In this document: in pieces, positions 9,900 through 20,498 of the stretch | Numbering within the stretch: position 1 is the first letter of the stretch | Layout: the number at the start of each line of letters is the position of its first letter | Assembly (NCBI GenBank): GCA_002049455.2 | Contig: KV918780.1 | Coordinates: 443,076 to 479,003, forward strand | DNA from: Porphyra umbilicalis | Lineage: Eukaryota; Rhodophyta; Bangiophyceae; Bangiales; Bangiaceae | DNA: 35,928 nucleotides | Direction: 5' to 3' | The notes under the pieces: model-generated | The model's database searches: none | What the model was told of the DNA's origin: nothing | What the model saw: only the letters and a program-made list of their open reading frames with translations | Program-made: the position numbers and the translations under genes

Positions 9900-12800
9900 A
9901 CCGCACGATGGCCACCGCCACCGTGATGGCGGGGGGGGGGGGAACGGCCGTGCCGGCGGCGGCACGGTGGCCACCGCCGCTGACGTGGGGCGAGCGGCGA
10001 ACCGGCGGCCGGCGGGGGCTGTGGTGGCAGCGGCGGCGGTGGAAGCGCGGCGGCGGCAACGGCGGCGACGGCGGCGGCGGCGGTGGCGGTGGCAGCGGCA
10101 GCAACGGCGGTTGCGGCGGGTGCAGTCGCCGACCTTGTGGGTAGGGGAGCGGCCGCCGTGCGGCCGACCGGACGATCGCCGCCGCCACCGCGATGGCCGG
10201 GGAGGGGGGGGATGGCCGTGCCAGCGGCGGCACGGCGGTCACCGCCGCCGACGTGGGGCAAGCGGGGGACGGGCGTCCGGCCGGGGCGGTGATTGTCGCG
10301 GCAGCGGTGGCGGCGTCGACGGCGGCGGCGGCGGTGGTGGTCGCCGCGCTATCGGGGAGCGGCGCGGCGGCCGCGCTCCCAACCTTGCGACAGCCACCGC
10401 CGCTGCAATGGCGGCGGGGGGGGGGCGCGGCCGCGCCACCCGGCGGGACAGTCGCCGCCGCGCCCGACAAGGGCCGGGCGGGGGACGACCAATGGGCGGA
10501 GGCGGTGGTGGTGGCGACGGCGGCGGTTGCCGAGCTTTCAGGGGGGAGGGCGGCGGCCGTGCGGCCGAACGCACAATCGCCGCCGCCACCGCGACGGCGG
10601 CGGCGGGGGGGGCGGCCATGCTGCCGGCGGCACAGTGGCCGACGACGCTGACGCGGCCCGGGCGGGAGGCGGGCGGCCGGCGGGGGCGGTGACGGCCACG
10701 GCGGCGGCAGTGGCGGCGGTGGCGGCGGCAGTGGCGGCAGCGGCGGTCGCCGCGCAGGCGGTGGGTGGCGCGGTCGCCGCGCTGCGAACTGGACAATGGC
10801 CGCCGCCGCCGCGATGGCGGCGGGGGCGGGGGGTTGCCGTGCCGCCGGCAGGACGGTCGCCGCCGCCGCAAGCACGGGGCGGGCGGGGGATGGGCGGCGC
10901 GCGGAGGAGGTGGATGTCGCGACGGCGGCGGACGCTGAGCTTGTGTCGGGGGGGGCGGCGGCCGTGCGGCCGTCCGCACGATCGCCGCCGCAACCGCGAT
11001 GGCGGGGGGGGGGGGACGGCCGTGCCGGCGGCGGCACGGCGGTCACCGCCGCCGACGTGGGGCGAGCGGGGGACGGGCGGCCGGCTGGGGCGGTGATGGT
11101 CGCGGCAGCGGTGGCAGCGTAGGCGGCGACTGTGACGGCGGCGGTCGCCGCGTTCTCGGGGAGCGGCGCGGTGGCTGCGCTCCCGATCCTGCGACAGCCA
11201 CCGCCGCCGCAATTGCGGCGGGGGGGGGCGCGGCCGCACCGCCCGGCGGGACGGTCGCCGCCGCGCCCGACAAGGGGCGGGCAGGGGACGGCCGATGGGC
11301 GGGTGCGGTGGTGGTGCTGGCGGCGGCGGTCGCCGACGTCGCGGGCGGGGCGGCGGATGTGCGCCAGACGGCACGATTGCCGCCGGCCCCGCAATGGCGA
11401 GGGGGGGGGGACGGCCGTGCCGGCGGCGGCACAGCGGTCACCGCCGCTGACGTGGGGCGAGCGAGGGACGGGCGGCCGGCTGGGGCGGTGATGGTCGCGG
11501 CAGCGGTGGCAGCGTAGGCCGCGACTGTGACGGCGTCGGTCGCCGCGTTCTCGGGGAGCGGCGCGGTGGCTGCGCTCCCGACCCTGCGACAGCCACCGCC
11601 GCCGCAATGGCGGCGGGGGGGGGGCGCGGCCGCACCGCCCGGCGGGACGGTCGCCGCCGCGCCCATAAAAGGGGCGGGCGGGGGACGGCCGGTGGGCGGA
11701 GGCGGTGGTGGTGCTGGCGGCGGCGGTCGCCGACGTCGCGGGCGGGGCGGCGGCTGTGCGCCAGACCGCAAGATCGCCGCCGCCAAGGCGATGGCGGGGG
11801 GGGGGGGGACGGCCGTGCCGGCGGCGGCACGGTGGTCACCATCGCCGACGTGGGGCGAGCGAGGGACGCGCGGCTGGCCGGGATTGTGGTGGCCGCGGCG
11901 GCGGTGGCGGCGGTGGTGGCCGCGGCGGCTTTGGCGGCGGCGGCTTTGGTGGCGGCAGCGGCTCTCCCCGCGCTAGCGGGAAGCGGCGCGGTGGTCGCGC
12001 TTCCAACCCTACGATGGACACCGCCGCCGCAATGCCGGTGGGGGGGGGGCGTGGCCGCGCAGCCGGCTGGACGGTAGCCGCCGCGGCCTACAAGGGGCGG
12101 GCGAGTGACAGCTAACGGGCGGAGGCGGTGGTGGTTGCGACGGCGGCGGTTGCCGAGCTTTCAGGGAGGGGGGCGGCAGCCGTGCGGCCGAACGCACAAT
12201 CGCCGCCGCCACCGCGACGGCGGCGGCGGGGGGGGCGGCCATGCTGCCGGCGGCACGGTGGCCGACGACGCTGACGCGGCGCAAGCGGGGGACGGGCGGC
12301 CGGCGGGGGCGGTGGTGGCCGCGGCGGCGGCAGTGGCGGCGGCACAGGCGGCAGCGGCGGTCACCGCGCAGGCGGTGGGTGGCGCGGTCGCCGCGCTGCG
12401 GGCTGGACGATGGTCGCCGCCGCCGCGATGGCGGCTGGGGCGAAGGGTTGCCGTGCCGCCGGCAGGACGGTCGCAGCCGCCGCAAGCACGGGGCGAGCGG
12501 GTGCCAGCTGGCGGGCGCAGGCGGTGGTCGTGGCGACGGCGGCGGTTGCCGAGCTTTCAGGGGGGGGGGGGGCAGCCCTGCGGCCGCACGCACAATGGCC
12601 GCCGCCACCGCGACGGCGGCGGGGGGGGGGGCGGCCATGCTGCCGGCGGCACGGCGGCTGCCGACGACAACGCGGCGCGGGCAGGGGGCGGGCGGCCGGC
12701 GGGGGCGGTGACGGCCACGGCGGCGGCAGTGGCGGCGGTGGCGGCGGCAGTGGCGGCAGCGGCGGTCGCCATGCAGGCGGTGGGTGGCGCGGTCGCCGCG

Positions 12801-13340
12801 CTGCGGGCTGGACAATGGCCGCCGCCGCCACTATGGCGGCGGGGGCGGGGGGTTGCCGTGCCGCCGGCGGGACTGTGGCCGCCGCCGCAAGCACGGGGCG
12901 GGCGGGGGACGGGCGGCGCGCCGAGGAGGTTGTCGTCGCGACGGCGACGGACGCTGAGCTTGTGTCGGGGGGTTCGGTGGCCATGCGGCCGTCCGCACGA
13001 TCGCCGCCGCAACCGCGATGGCGGGGGGGGGGGGGACGGCCGTGCTGGCGGCGGCACGCTGGCCACCGCCGCCGATGCCGGACAGTTGGGGGACGAGCGT
13101 CGGGCGGGGGCCGTGGTGGCGGCAGCGGCGGTGGCGGTTGCGGTGGCGTCGGCGGTGGTCGTCAAGCTTGTGTGGAGAGGGGCGGCGGCCGTGCGGCCAA
13201 CGGCACGATCGCCGCCGCGACAGCGATGGCGGGGGGGGGGGGGGCGGCATTGCTAGCGGCGGCACAGTGGCCACCAACGCCAATGCGGTGCGAGCGGGGG
13301 ACGGGCGGCCGGCGTGGGCGGTGGTGGAGGCGGCTGCGGC
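9900..13340. repeat. GC satellite, about 206-bp units in alternating pairs, each with a G run
   Basis: A core of the type GC(G/A)ATGGCGG followed by 8-14 G, then (C)GGCCGTGCCGGCGG, recurs near 9922, 10190, 10410, 10590, 10813, 10999, 11208, 11392, 11604, 11789, 12030, 12215, 12427, 12610, 12833, 13016 and 13224. Spacings alternate between about 183-186 and about 208-241 bp, so the true period is a dimer near 400 bp, visible from the third unit onward. Two unit types differ after the G run (GGCACGG versus GGCGGGACGGTCGCC). Some units are nearly identical, such as 11043-11130 and 11440-11520. All long open frames here, on both strands, encode only Ala/Gly/Arg/Pro and are best explained by the repeat. 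Confidence 0.9.
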
Positions 13341-14123
13341 GGCGGGGGGTGGGGGCTTGGCCTGCATCCTGTCTGCCCCGCCCCGCCCCGGCCAGTCCTG
13401 GCTCGCCTGTCCCCCCCCCCCACCCGCCTCCCCCCACCGCCTCCCTGCGGCGACGGCGGCAGCGTCGCGGTCGCCCCGTCGCTTGCCGAGAGGCCCTCCC
13501 TCCGCCTCCCTCTCCCAACACAAAACCGGTCTTTGGCAGGTCAGCCGCGCGCCTATGGCGACGGTCGTGGCCCCCCCCTGCAGTGGCGCCTCCGGCAGCC
13601 CCCCGACGCCCGGCGGCCTGACCGGCAGAGACCTCGCCCACCTGCCGCCGGCAGTCACGTCATCGGCGTGGGAAGCGGCGGCGGAGGAGGTGTCGGCTGC
13701 GTCGGCGGTGTCGCTGGTGGCGGCAGCGGCAGCAGCGGCGGCGGCGGCCGTCGCGGCCGCCGCCGAGGAAGCCTCCGCCGTCGCCGTCGCGGCGTCCGCG
13801 GCGGTGCTCGCCGCCGCTACCGCGGCGGTCGCGTCACCTCCCCCCCCCGTCGCCCCCAACGGCCGAACGCGGCGTGCCCCTCCCCCCGAAGCTGTTCCAC
13901 CCGCCCACGCCCCACCCTCCCGTCGCTGCCGCCGCCGGCTCAGCTGGCCGGCGGCCCCCCCCCCGCCGGGCGGGGCCGCTGCTGGTTGGGGGGCTGGACG
14001 TTGTCCCCGCCGTCCTGGACAGCTGGGTGGTCGACGCGGGCATGGCAGCTGCGGTAGATGGGTGAGTGTGTGGGGCGGAGCATGTAGAGAACAAGAACAC
14101 AGAGGACGTCCGCTCCCTGACCT
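13341..14123. other. GC-rich spacer with GCC-type tract, no gene seen
   Basis: A degenerate GCN-repeat tract at about 13655-13830 translates as poly-Ala in one frame. The remainder is Pro/Arg-rich in every frame. No domain is recognisable. The minus-strand dioxygenase-like gene ends at 14124, so this is its downstream flank. Confidence 0.4.
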
Positions 14124-15794
14124 TTACCAGGCAACAGTGGTGGTGTCCTTGAGAAACTCAAGCTCGGAGAAACCCTCACACAGCAGATACACATGCATTC
14201 TCCAGTGAGGTGCCTGGGAGGGATTCCCAGCACCAGCATGGACTGCGTCGCCCCTGAAAACAGCAAGGCACCCCACCGGCACCCGCAACACGAAAAAGTC
14301 CTCCTCAGTGGCAGCACACGTCGCCTCGTTATCAGCCACACGCGCTACCACCTAGGCTCTTCCCTTGCCCCGCATCCTGCGGACCCTTCCCCGCGCTCTC
14401 CCCCCCCGCTTCGCCCCTCCCGTCCCCCGCCCTCTCGCGCTCCCGGCCTCCTCTCTCATTGACGTCTCCCCCTTACTCTCCACGGTGGTTAACTGCAACC
14501 CAGGCCACGCAAGCAGCCGAGTGTCCTCCTGGATAGCCAAGAGGCCACCCGGAAGCCGGGGAGCACCCGCGCCGACGAGCGAAACGGGCGCGGCGTCGGT
14601 GTGCGCGAGCTGCTGCGCGGCACCTGGCTCAGAAAAAAGTGAAACAGGAGAGTACGAGAAGTAGGGTGCAGAAAATATGTGAGCCAGCACCAAACATATG
14701 CCGTCCATGGCCTGCAGACCAGCCCGCAACCCGGGCACAAGTCCAAGCCGCGCCAGACACCCCGCGTCCAGCCCGAGTTGGCGGCGACCGCAGTCGCCGT
14801 CGGCGCCGCGCGCCGTCGCCTCCGCCGCTACCGTCGTGTTGGAGATCACGACAAGCAGGTCTCGCACGATATCCGCTGCCTCCCCAAGCGCCACAGCCAC
14901 CTGTTCCGCACCGACCCCCCCGCCAAACACCCAGAAGCCGGCCCCGCCCTTCATGAGCGCCTTGCGCACCATGTCCAGGGGTCCGCCCAGCGCCCAGGTC
15001 CCCGCGCGCATGATTTCGACGCCACGAGAGGCCGCCAGAGCCGCGTCGACAGACCGCACCAAAACTGCTTGGGGGCACGCCACTGGCCCACAAACTGCGA
15101 GGGCGCGTCGTAAAGTGGGGGCACCCGCACCGCAAACCGATGCAAAATCCAACAAGTCGCGCGACTCCCCGTCCGAGAGGGGGGGCGATGGGGGTAAAAA
15201 CGAGCGTGAATCGGGGGGGTCGGGGGAGGAGGCAGATGGGGACGCGGGCGGGGGTCGAAGAGGTGGAGCGGTCACACCAACAAGTGCCACATACGGGGGG
15301 GAAGGAAGGGGAAGTTGGGGGACGGCAGGGGTTGTGGCAGTCACCGTCGGTGCGCGGGGGGAGGGGTCACGCGCCGCCCTAAAACGGGAAAGTTCTTCGT
15401 GAGCCGCGGCCATGGCCACTTCTTTCGGAATCAAAGGCAAACCCGAAGAGCTGCCGACGACTTCACCTCGTAGTTCCCGGCGGCGCGTGAGCTTGCGGGC
15501 ATTGGAAGCCGCGGTCCAGGCCCGCTTGTACGCCGAGCTGTAAGTGCGGGCCCAGACCGCCCTCTCGTCCAGACTCAGGCCTGCCACAGCAGGTGGTCGT
15601 CCCCCCTTCATGCCCCGGATGTGACCGGCACAACGGAGGATGACGTCTCGTCGGCAACCGTGTCTACCGGGATGACGACAGGTCAGGTTGGCGACAAAGT
15701 CGCTCATCGAGACTCTGTGCGCTTCATCCGCACATGGAGCACATGGTCTCGCAATTGTTTCGAGTGGACCGCTGACCGCCCAGTGCTCTGTCAT
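14124..15794 (-). CDS. Two-exon protein with C-terminal 2-oxoglutarate/Fe(II) dioxygenase-like motifs
   Basis: Exon 1 runs 15794-14477 and exon 2 14344-14124 on the minus strand. The intron 14476-14345 (132 bp) starts GTAAGG and ends GGTAG, in phase 1; joining gives 512 residues ending at TAA. The C-terminal part shows the metal-binding pattern of 2OG-Fe(II) oxygenases: H398-T-D400 in exon 1, H475 in FRGDAVHAGAG, and R488 in HWRMHVYL as the likely 2-oxoglutarate ligand. The intron falls between the HxD motif and the distal His. The N terminus has a Cys/His cluster (C39, H41, H45, C47, C55, H58) that could bind zinc, then a basic segment KRAWTAASNARKLTRRREL. Residues 135-230 are Pro/Ser-rich. 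The substrate cannot be inferred; protein, nucleic acid or small-molecule hydroxylation are all possible. The start is the first ATG of the frame. Confidence 0.65.
14345..14476 (-). other. Intron of the dioxygenase-like gene
   Basis: On the minus strand it begins GTAAGG and ends GGTGGTAG. It removes a Gly/Arg-rich stretch and a stop that would otherwise cut the dioxygenase domain in half. Phase 1 joining restores a frame containing the distal His and Arg. Confidence 0.65.
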
Positions 15795-15800
15795 TGAATA

Positions 15801-16105
15801 GGTTTTTTGGATGCCTGTGAGCCAATCGTTCCCCAGTCAAAGCGTTTTTTGGACGCTCCTCAGCCAATGGTGCACTGTCAGGCCGGGCTTCTGGTCATGG
15901 ACGCGTATTTGGAACGTGCATTTGACGCCGGACAAAAGCTCACAGAGTCAGGCCTCTTGCGGCGCTTCATCAAGAAGCGGCGCCACCCAGAGCCGTGGCA
16001 GAGGCTGTGTTTCTTGGACGCCTGTGAGCCTATCATTTCAAATTCCTGACACTCAAGAGGTTTCTTGGACGCCTGTGAGCCATTCATGCACTGTCAAGTA
16101 TGATG
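15801..16105. repeat. Degenerate 42-52-bp repeat upstream of the dioxygenase-like gene
   Basis: The motif (G)TTT(T/C)TTGGA(C/T)GCCTGTGAGCC is found at about 15801, 15843 (diverged), 16007 and 16059. Each copy is followed some 15-25 bp later by a (C)ACTGTCA- or GACACTCA-like block. The first copy begins 7 bp upstream of the ATG of the minus-strand gene, so the cluster overlaps its probable promoter. Confidence 0.75.
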
Positions 16106-16126
16106 CAGTGGGCTCCTCGTGTTTTG

Positions 16127-16470
16127 TCAATGGCTTGGTGCCCCCTTTCCCTCAGCATCACCGCTATATCGACTCCATGCCATCCTCACGTCGGCTGCAC
16201 TCATGCATGGCTGGTAGACAGCCTTCAGCGTAATATTCCTAGAAGTGGACGCCATAATGCTTGGCCGTTGTTTCCCAGGCTCAGCCTCATGCCGCTTTGA
16301 GTTGCGCTGTCTCAGTGGGGAGGGCACACGCGAGTGGCCTCGCCGGGCGGCCTTTATGGTGGCACTCGCTGCTTTTGCTTTGCTAAACAGCCGCTCCTCC
16401 TCCTTCCCTTGCTGGCTGCTCTTCAGACAAGCTGCACAGAAGATGGGCCTCTTGTGCTGTGCCCGTAAAG
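16127..16470 (-). CDS. Unrecognised short open frame with FCAACLK motif (fragment?)
   Basis: A minus-strand frame of about 110 codons includes KRPIFCAACLKSSQQGKEEE, then a Lys/Arg/Ala-rich helix-like stretch, and ends in MAWSRYSGDAEGKGAPSH at 16127. The CxxC and charged composition look protein-like, and the region is not GC-extreme, so it may be part of a real exon or a transposon relic. The upstream end is a TGA near 16470, and an acceptor-like TTCTGTGCAG lies inside. I assign no function. Confidence 0.25.
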
Positions 16471-16489
16471 TGGCTCAAAAACCCAGTTG

Positions 16490-17008
16490 ATGGTGTTCCA
16501 CCTGCGAGCACATCATTGTTCATATCTATCAAGCTGCAGGGCAGCAGACCATTCCTTATTTTCTGCACAACTGTCTTGCCCACGAGCATTCCCTTCGTGC
16601 AGCGGCGGACTGAAGACGCTAGAAGCAACCGAGAAAAAAATTGAAGCTGCATAAAAGCCGTACAAATGGGAAAAAGAAAAAGAAGCAAGAAAAGGTGCAT
16701 TTGTTTGTTCCGAGTGGCGCCATACATCACAGCCGCTTCAGCTCAGACCGCCGCTCAGCTGATGATGTGTTCGACTCACGGTCGACTGTCTGTAGGAAAT
16801 TACGACGTGTCCTTGTCAAATATGACCAGATTACACACCCGTGGGGCTGCGGCAGATACATCGCCGCGCTCGCGCCGCCACGGGCTCTGCGGACTCTGCC
16901 GGCGACGGGACGATGCGCCATCCGCATTGGTACGGATCCTCCTCATACACCGGCAGCGGATGCACTTCGAACATGGCGCTATGAACAGAACTTTCTCTGC
17001 CCATTTGC
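16490..17008. other. Spacer downstream of the Tc1-like transposase
   Basis: Contains an A-rich patch at about 16630-16700 (GAAAAAGAAAAAGAAGC). I looked for inverted repeats against 18200-18710 that could be the transposon ends and did not find any. No convincing gene. Confidence 0.35.
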
Positions 17009-18193
17009 TCAGTTTTCTTCCATAAAATTCTCATCTGCTCCCTCATCATGACCACCTTCTCCCTCTCCTTGCTCGTGCTCGCCCTCTTCTTCCCCCTCGT
17101 CGTTCTCACCACCGCCCGCGCCTACATACGCTGCGTCTTGACGAAACCACTCCCAATAAACTCTCTCAAACTGGCTAGCACACTGAGCCGTAGTCAACGA
17201 TGCCAAGCCTATATCTACAATCAAATCAACGTACTTGCCCATGCGCTCTCCATTGGGCATCACGACACCAGCCAGCCGGTCTTGTGCCGACTCGGCCGCA
17301 ATCCACTGCTTCAGGATGGAGAAGACGCCCTCCACTGGGGCAAAATCCGGCGAGTACGGAGGAAGCCGGAGCACCAGGATGCCGTACTGACGCGCCAGGT
17401 CGTCGGCCTCATCGGAGTGGATTGCGGCATTGTCGATGAGGAGGGCGGAGCGGGAATCTTGCGCCTCCCACACCTCCGTAGGTAGGTCTGGATTCCACTT
17501 TCCCATGGATGGCGCTAGGGCGTGAATGAAGAGCTCGTAGTCGAGAGCCGTGTAGGACGGAGGTACAGCGCACGTCATCGTCTCAACGACGCCGTCGATG
17601 CTCACGGCTGCCATCACGGAGTAGCGGGGACTCTTGCGGGGGTCTGAAATCATGACCTCATCTCGCACACCGCGCAGCGCCCAGCCGTACCGACGATAGC
17701 TTGTTGAACCGTCCTTGTGCACCTCGTCCATGCTGACGATGCACTTGATGGGCACGCGGCGTATCTCTCGCGCGAACTCGCGTCGGCGATGTGCACAGCG
17801 CTGGCGGAAGTGCGTGATGATGCGCTTGTGGGTGTACCCGACGGCGCGCAGCACGAGCGACACGGTGGAAGGCGAGTGCGGCAGCCCCTCCCAGCCTGGA
17901 AGCTCCGAGAGTTGCCGCAAGGTCTCTGAGATCTCACCCAGAAAAGCCTCCGGGGAGTCTACAATCAGCGACGTGACCGCGACAAGGAAGTTGGGGTTGA
18001 AAACGGCGTTGTCGTAATGTTGTTGACCTAGGGCGTCATCAGGCCAAAAAGCACCTGTCCTACGAAACACCCGATACCACCGCCCCACAGTGGCCACACT
18101 CACTCCCCCTAGCTCTGCCGCCTCTGCCCAGGTCATCCTGCCACCGACAAGCCAGGATATGACCAGCACACGTCGGTCCTCTACAAACGTCAT
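17009..18193 (-). CDS. IS630/Tc1-like DDE transposase, apparently intact
   Basis: 394 residues from ATG 18193 to TGA 17009. The frame stays open upstream but has no earlier ATG. Residues 18-50 form a helix-turn-helix (GGRMTWAEAAELGGVSVATVGRWYRVFRR, split here as GGRMTWAEAAELGG and VSVATVGRWYRVFRR). The DDE core is clear: D156 in CIVSMDEVHKD, D254 in LLIDNAAIHSDEAD, and E288 in LPPYSPDFAPVEGVFSILK, 34 positions after D254. YRRYGWALRG and YSVMAAVSIDG are also typical of the family. The last 35 residues are an unusual Glu/Gly-rich acidic tail (GGGENDEGEEEGEHEQGEGE). The enzyme would cut and join transposon ends at TA targets. Terminal inverted repeats were not identified, so the element boundaries are unknown. 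No stop or frameshift is seen, which suggests recent activity. Confidence 0.9.
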   Translation of the reverse strand: MTFVEDRRVLVISWLVGGRMTWAEAAELGGVSVATVGRWYRVFRRTGAFWPDDALGQQHYDNAVFNPNFLVAVTSLIVDSPEAFLGEISETLRQLSELPGWEGLPHSPSTVSLVLRAVGYTHKRIITHFRQRCAHRRREFAREIRRVPIKCIVSMDEVHKDGSTSYRRYGWALRGVRDEVMISDPRKSPRYSVMAAVSIDGVVETMTCAVPPSYTALDYELFIHALAPSMGKWNPDLPTEVWEAQDSRSALLIDNAAIHSDEADDLARQYGILVLRLPPYSPDFAPVEGVFSILKQWIAAESAQDRLAGVVMPNGERMGKYVDLIVDIGLASLTTAQCASQFERVYWEWFRQDAAYVGAGGGENDEGEEEGEHEQGEGEGGHDEGADENFMEEN

Positions 18194-18529
18194 GTGGACG
18201 GCAACAAATCCCGACGGCTGCACAGTCCACACTGGCACCGTGTTGACGTCCACATGCAAAATCTCAACACAAGCGAGCAGGAACGCATGCGTCGATCGAA
18301 GCGCGGCGCTGCTCAGCGTCTCCCGAGGTGAGGGTGCTGGCCACAACAGACCTCTGCGACTCGAAACGAGGGCGCAGTGTCCTGTGTGGTGCGAGGCGGA
18401 AGGTCATCGGAGAGGCAACGGATGCGTTCAGTGGCGGCCGGCCGACGCCCACACACAATGGCCCAGAAAACGACAAACGGCAAACCAACGCAATGACGGC
18501 GTCCACACAACCTGCCGTGCACCAAATAC

Positions 18530-19418
18530 AAAGCACGGTGCATCCAGTTCGATGACAAGCCGCCCTTCAATCACAGGTCCATCCCGCCACGCACATCTGT
18601 CAGCACCCCTTTGCACCCCCTCACCTGCCTCCTCTCGGACAAAACGGACGTGCGTGCTTGAGACGCGACAGATGCTCGCTCTTGCTGACCGATTTTCCAC
18701 CGAGGACATGAGAACCTGCACCTGGGATGGCTAAAACTCGCGTGCCGGGCAAAGATGCGGCCGGCACTCCAATAAAATGGTCGCTCGTCTTCATTCGTAC
18801 CCTCTTTCCTGAAAAGGTAGGCATGTGCCTGACAACCTCTCTTGTGACGTGAGCGTAGAGCTGCCAGGCGGCCACAACGTGAGCAGGAGAGTGGGCCAAC
18901 AAAGACATGCGTCGGCCCCTCGCGGTCGGAGTCAGACGAGCGCCACGTACACATTACGGCGGGCCACCACTGGCCGAAGCCCCGTGGAGCGATCGGTTTG
19001 AGGCCCGGTGTCACCCACCCCACACAAACCGTCTGATGGCACACCAGCTCAGCCAAGATGCTAGAACAACTGTCTGTAAACGTGGTCCCTGTAAACTCGC
19101 GGCCGGACCGCCCCCCCTCCCCGTCCCTTCAGGGCAGGAATTGTCAGGATATGCCAGACATGGACGCTGATGGTGTGGAAACCCGTCATTTCTGCCACCG
19201 TGCCCGGTCCTGCTCACTGAGAGCGGTCTGCGCCCATCCTAGAAGCACCCACCGTCGTCGTGGCGTTCACCGTCTGCACACGGTTGACCGTCGAGGCACC
19301 TTCCTGATCCCCCTCTTCGCTCACAGCTTTCATCCGCGTACACTACTTCCTACGCATACCTGGACAGTTGCCATGCGCCGCACGCGTTCAAGCGTGCGAC
19401 GGCGTCCGATAGACCGAG
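18530..19418 (-). repeat. Left arm of inverted duplication (706-bp identical core plus diverged flank)
   Basis: The core 18713-19418 is the reverse complement of 20499-21204; in all stretches compared they are identical except four changes in the last 30 bp at the inner edge. Outside the core, homology continues at about 70-75 percent toward 18530 (for example GGTCAGCAAGAGCGAGCATCTG against TGTCAGCAAGAGCAATCATCTG). In the minus frame the core could encode CSRCGRLAALRSRHKRGCQAH, a possible Cys/His cluster, but no ATG-initiated gene is convincing. Confidence 0.9.
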
Positions 19419-20498
19419 TGCAGGTTTGACTGGAACGCCCTGTTTGTGCACCTCGGCTTCTTGCTTCTATGAGGCGTTCTTTGCCACCGTCCAATAGGTG
19501 TTTTGCACGAGGTTCTTCCTTTTTCGTGCGGGTTGCCCTTTTGTACGGCTTGTGGTGCGGGGTTTCTGTAGTGGACCGTTCAGGGCTTGAAGACATTGTT
19601 TATTGTTCCAGTCAGTCGCTTGCACGTGCCCGTCGCTCTGTTTCGCGGGATGCTTGTAGTGAGAATGTGTGCGTCACACTGCCTTTAAAAAGCAACAGTT
19701 ACGTTCACAATCAGGGTCTTCCATGTCACTCAATGTCGATCGCAGAGGCTTGGTGCGTGCGTGCGAGGATTCAGAGCCCTATTTTACGCTTGCATTGTTG
19801 GGTCGCATGCTGTCTGTGGCGTATGCCGAACCAGGAGAGGTCCACAACCACTGTCTGTACGACGGAGGGCAGACGACCAACACAGACGAGATACGAGATG
19901 CCCCTGGACGTCACGAGTCTTGAACATTCCACCTGCTGGTCTAAGGCTGGCGCATGCTGCTTCTTCGACCCCAGCAGCAGCAGGCACTTGAACTCACCGG
20001 AGGCGCCCATATCGTTCAGAACCGAACACTACTTTATTCCGGTTCGACGCCAGGCATGGTCGCCGACAAAGAGACAGGAGGGACGACACAGCGCAATAAA
20101 ATACAGCTGACTCGGTCACAAAGAACCCCAGCCGAACTGATCGTCGTCGTCGTCTCCACACTCAACATTCGGCCAACCAACCAAGGAAGAGGAACACTTT
20201 GACCACTAGAAAATGATACTGCTTCAACACGGATCAAGCAGGAGGACGAATCTTCCCGCACTGGCCCTCCATAATCCCGCAGGCAAGGTTCTCGGACGTG
20301 ACCACAACCACAGCGGCCGCCCCTCATCCTGCATCTAAAGACACAGCCAAACACGCATCTCAAGTGGTCTGAGGTGAGTCCCAAAACGTCCCACAGACAC
20401 TGAAGGCGCCAAAAAATGCAACTGTAGCCACGCCCAAGGCACCGCCACGTACAAAAAAAAGGAAACACAAGGCGCACTAGTGTCGACTCGTACCGGCG
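19419..20498. other. Spacer between the inverted arms
   Basis: 1,080 bp of moderate GC. It carries no recognised domain on either strand. There are open frames up to about 210 codons, but they lack recognisable composition or motifs. A run of eight A lies near 20453-20460. Confidence 0.4.

Larger units (their letters stand above)
7829..9900. other. AT-richer spacer without recognised gene
   Basis: Base composition is clearly less GC-rich than the flanking satellites. The region carries a reverse-oriented fragment of the 711-bp repeat family (8547-8604), a hairpin (8919-8961) and a C-rich tract (9370-9560). Open frames here are short or low-complexity; none shows a known domain or a codon bias that would make a gene likely. 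Confidence 0.4.

Noticed and set aside
9631..13900. Long Ala/Gly/Arg/Pro open frames of 200-660 codons
   Set aside because: They follow the satellite unit on either strand with no domain or normal composition; chance openness in GC-rich repeats explains them.
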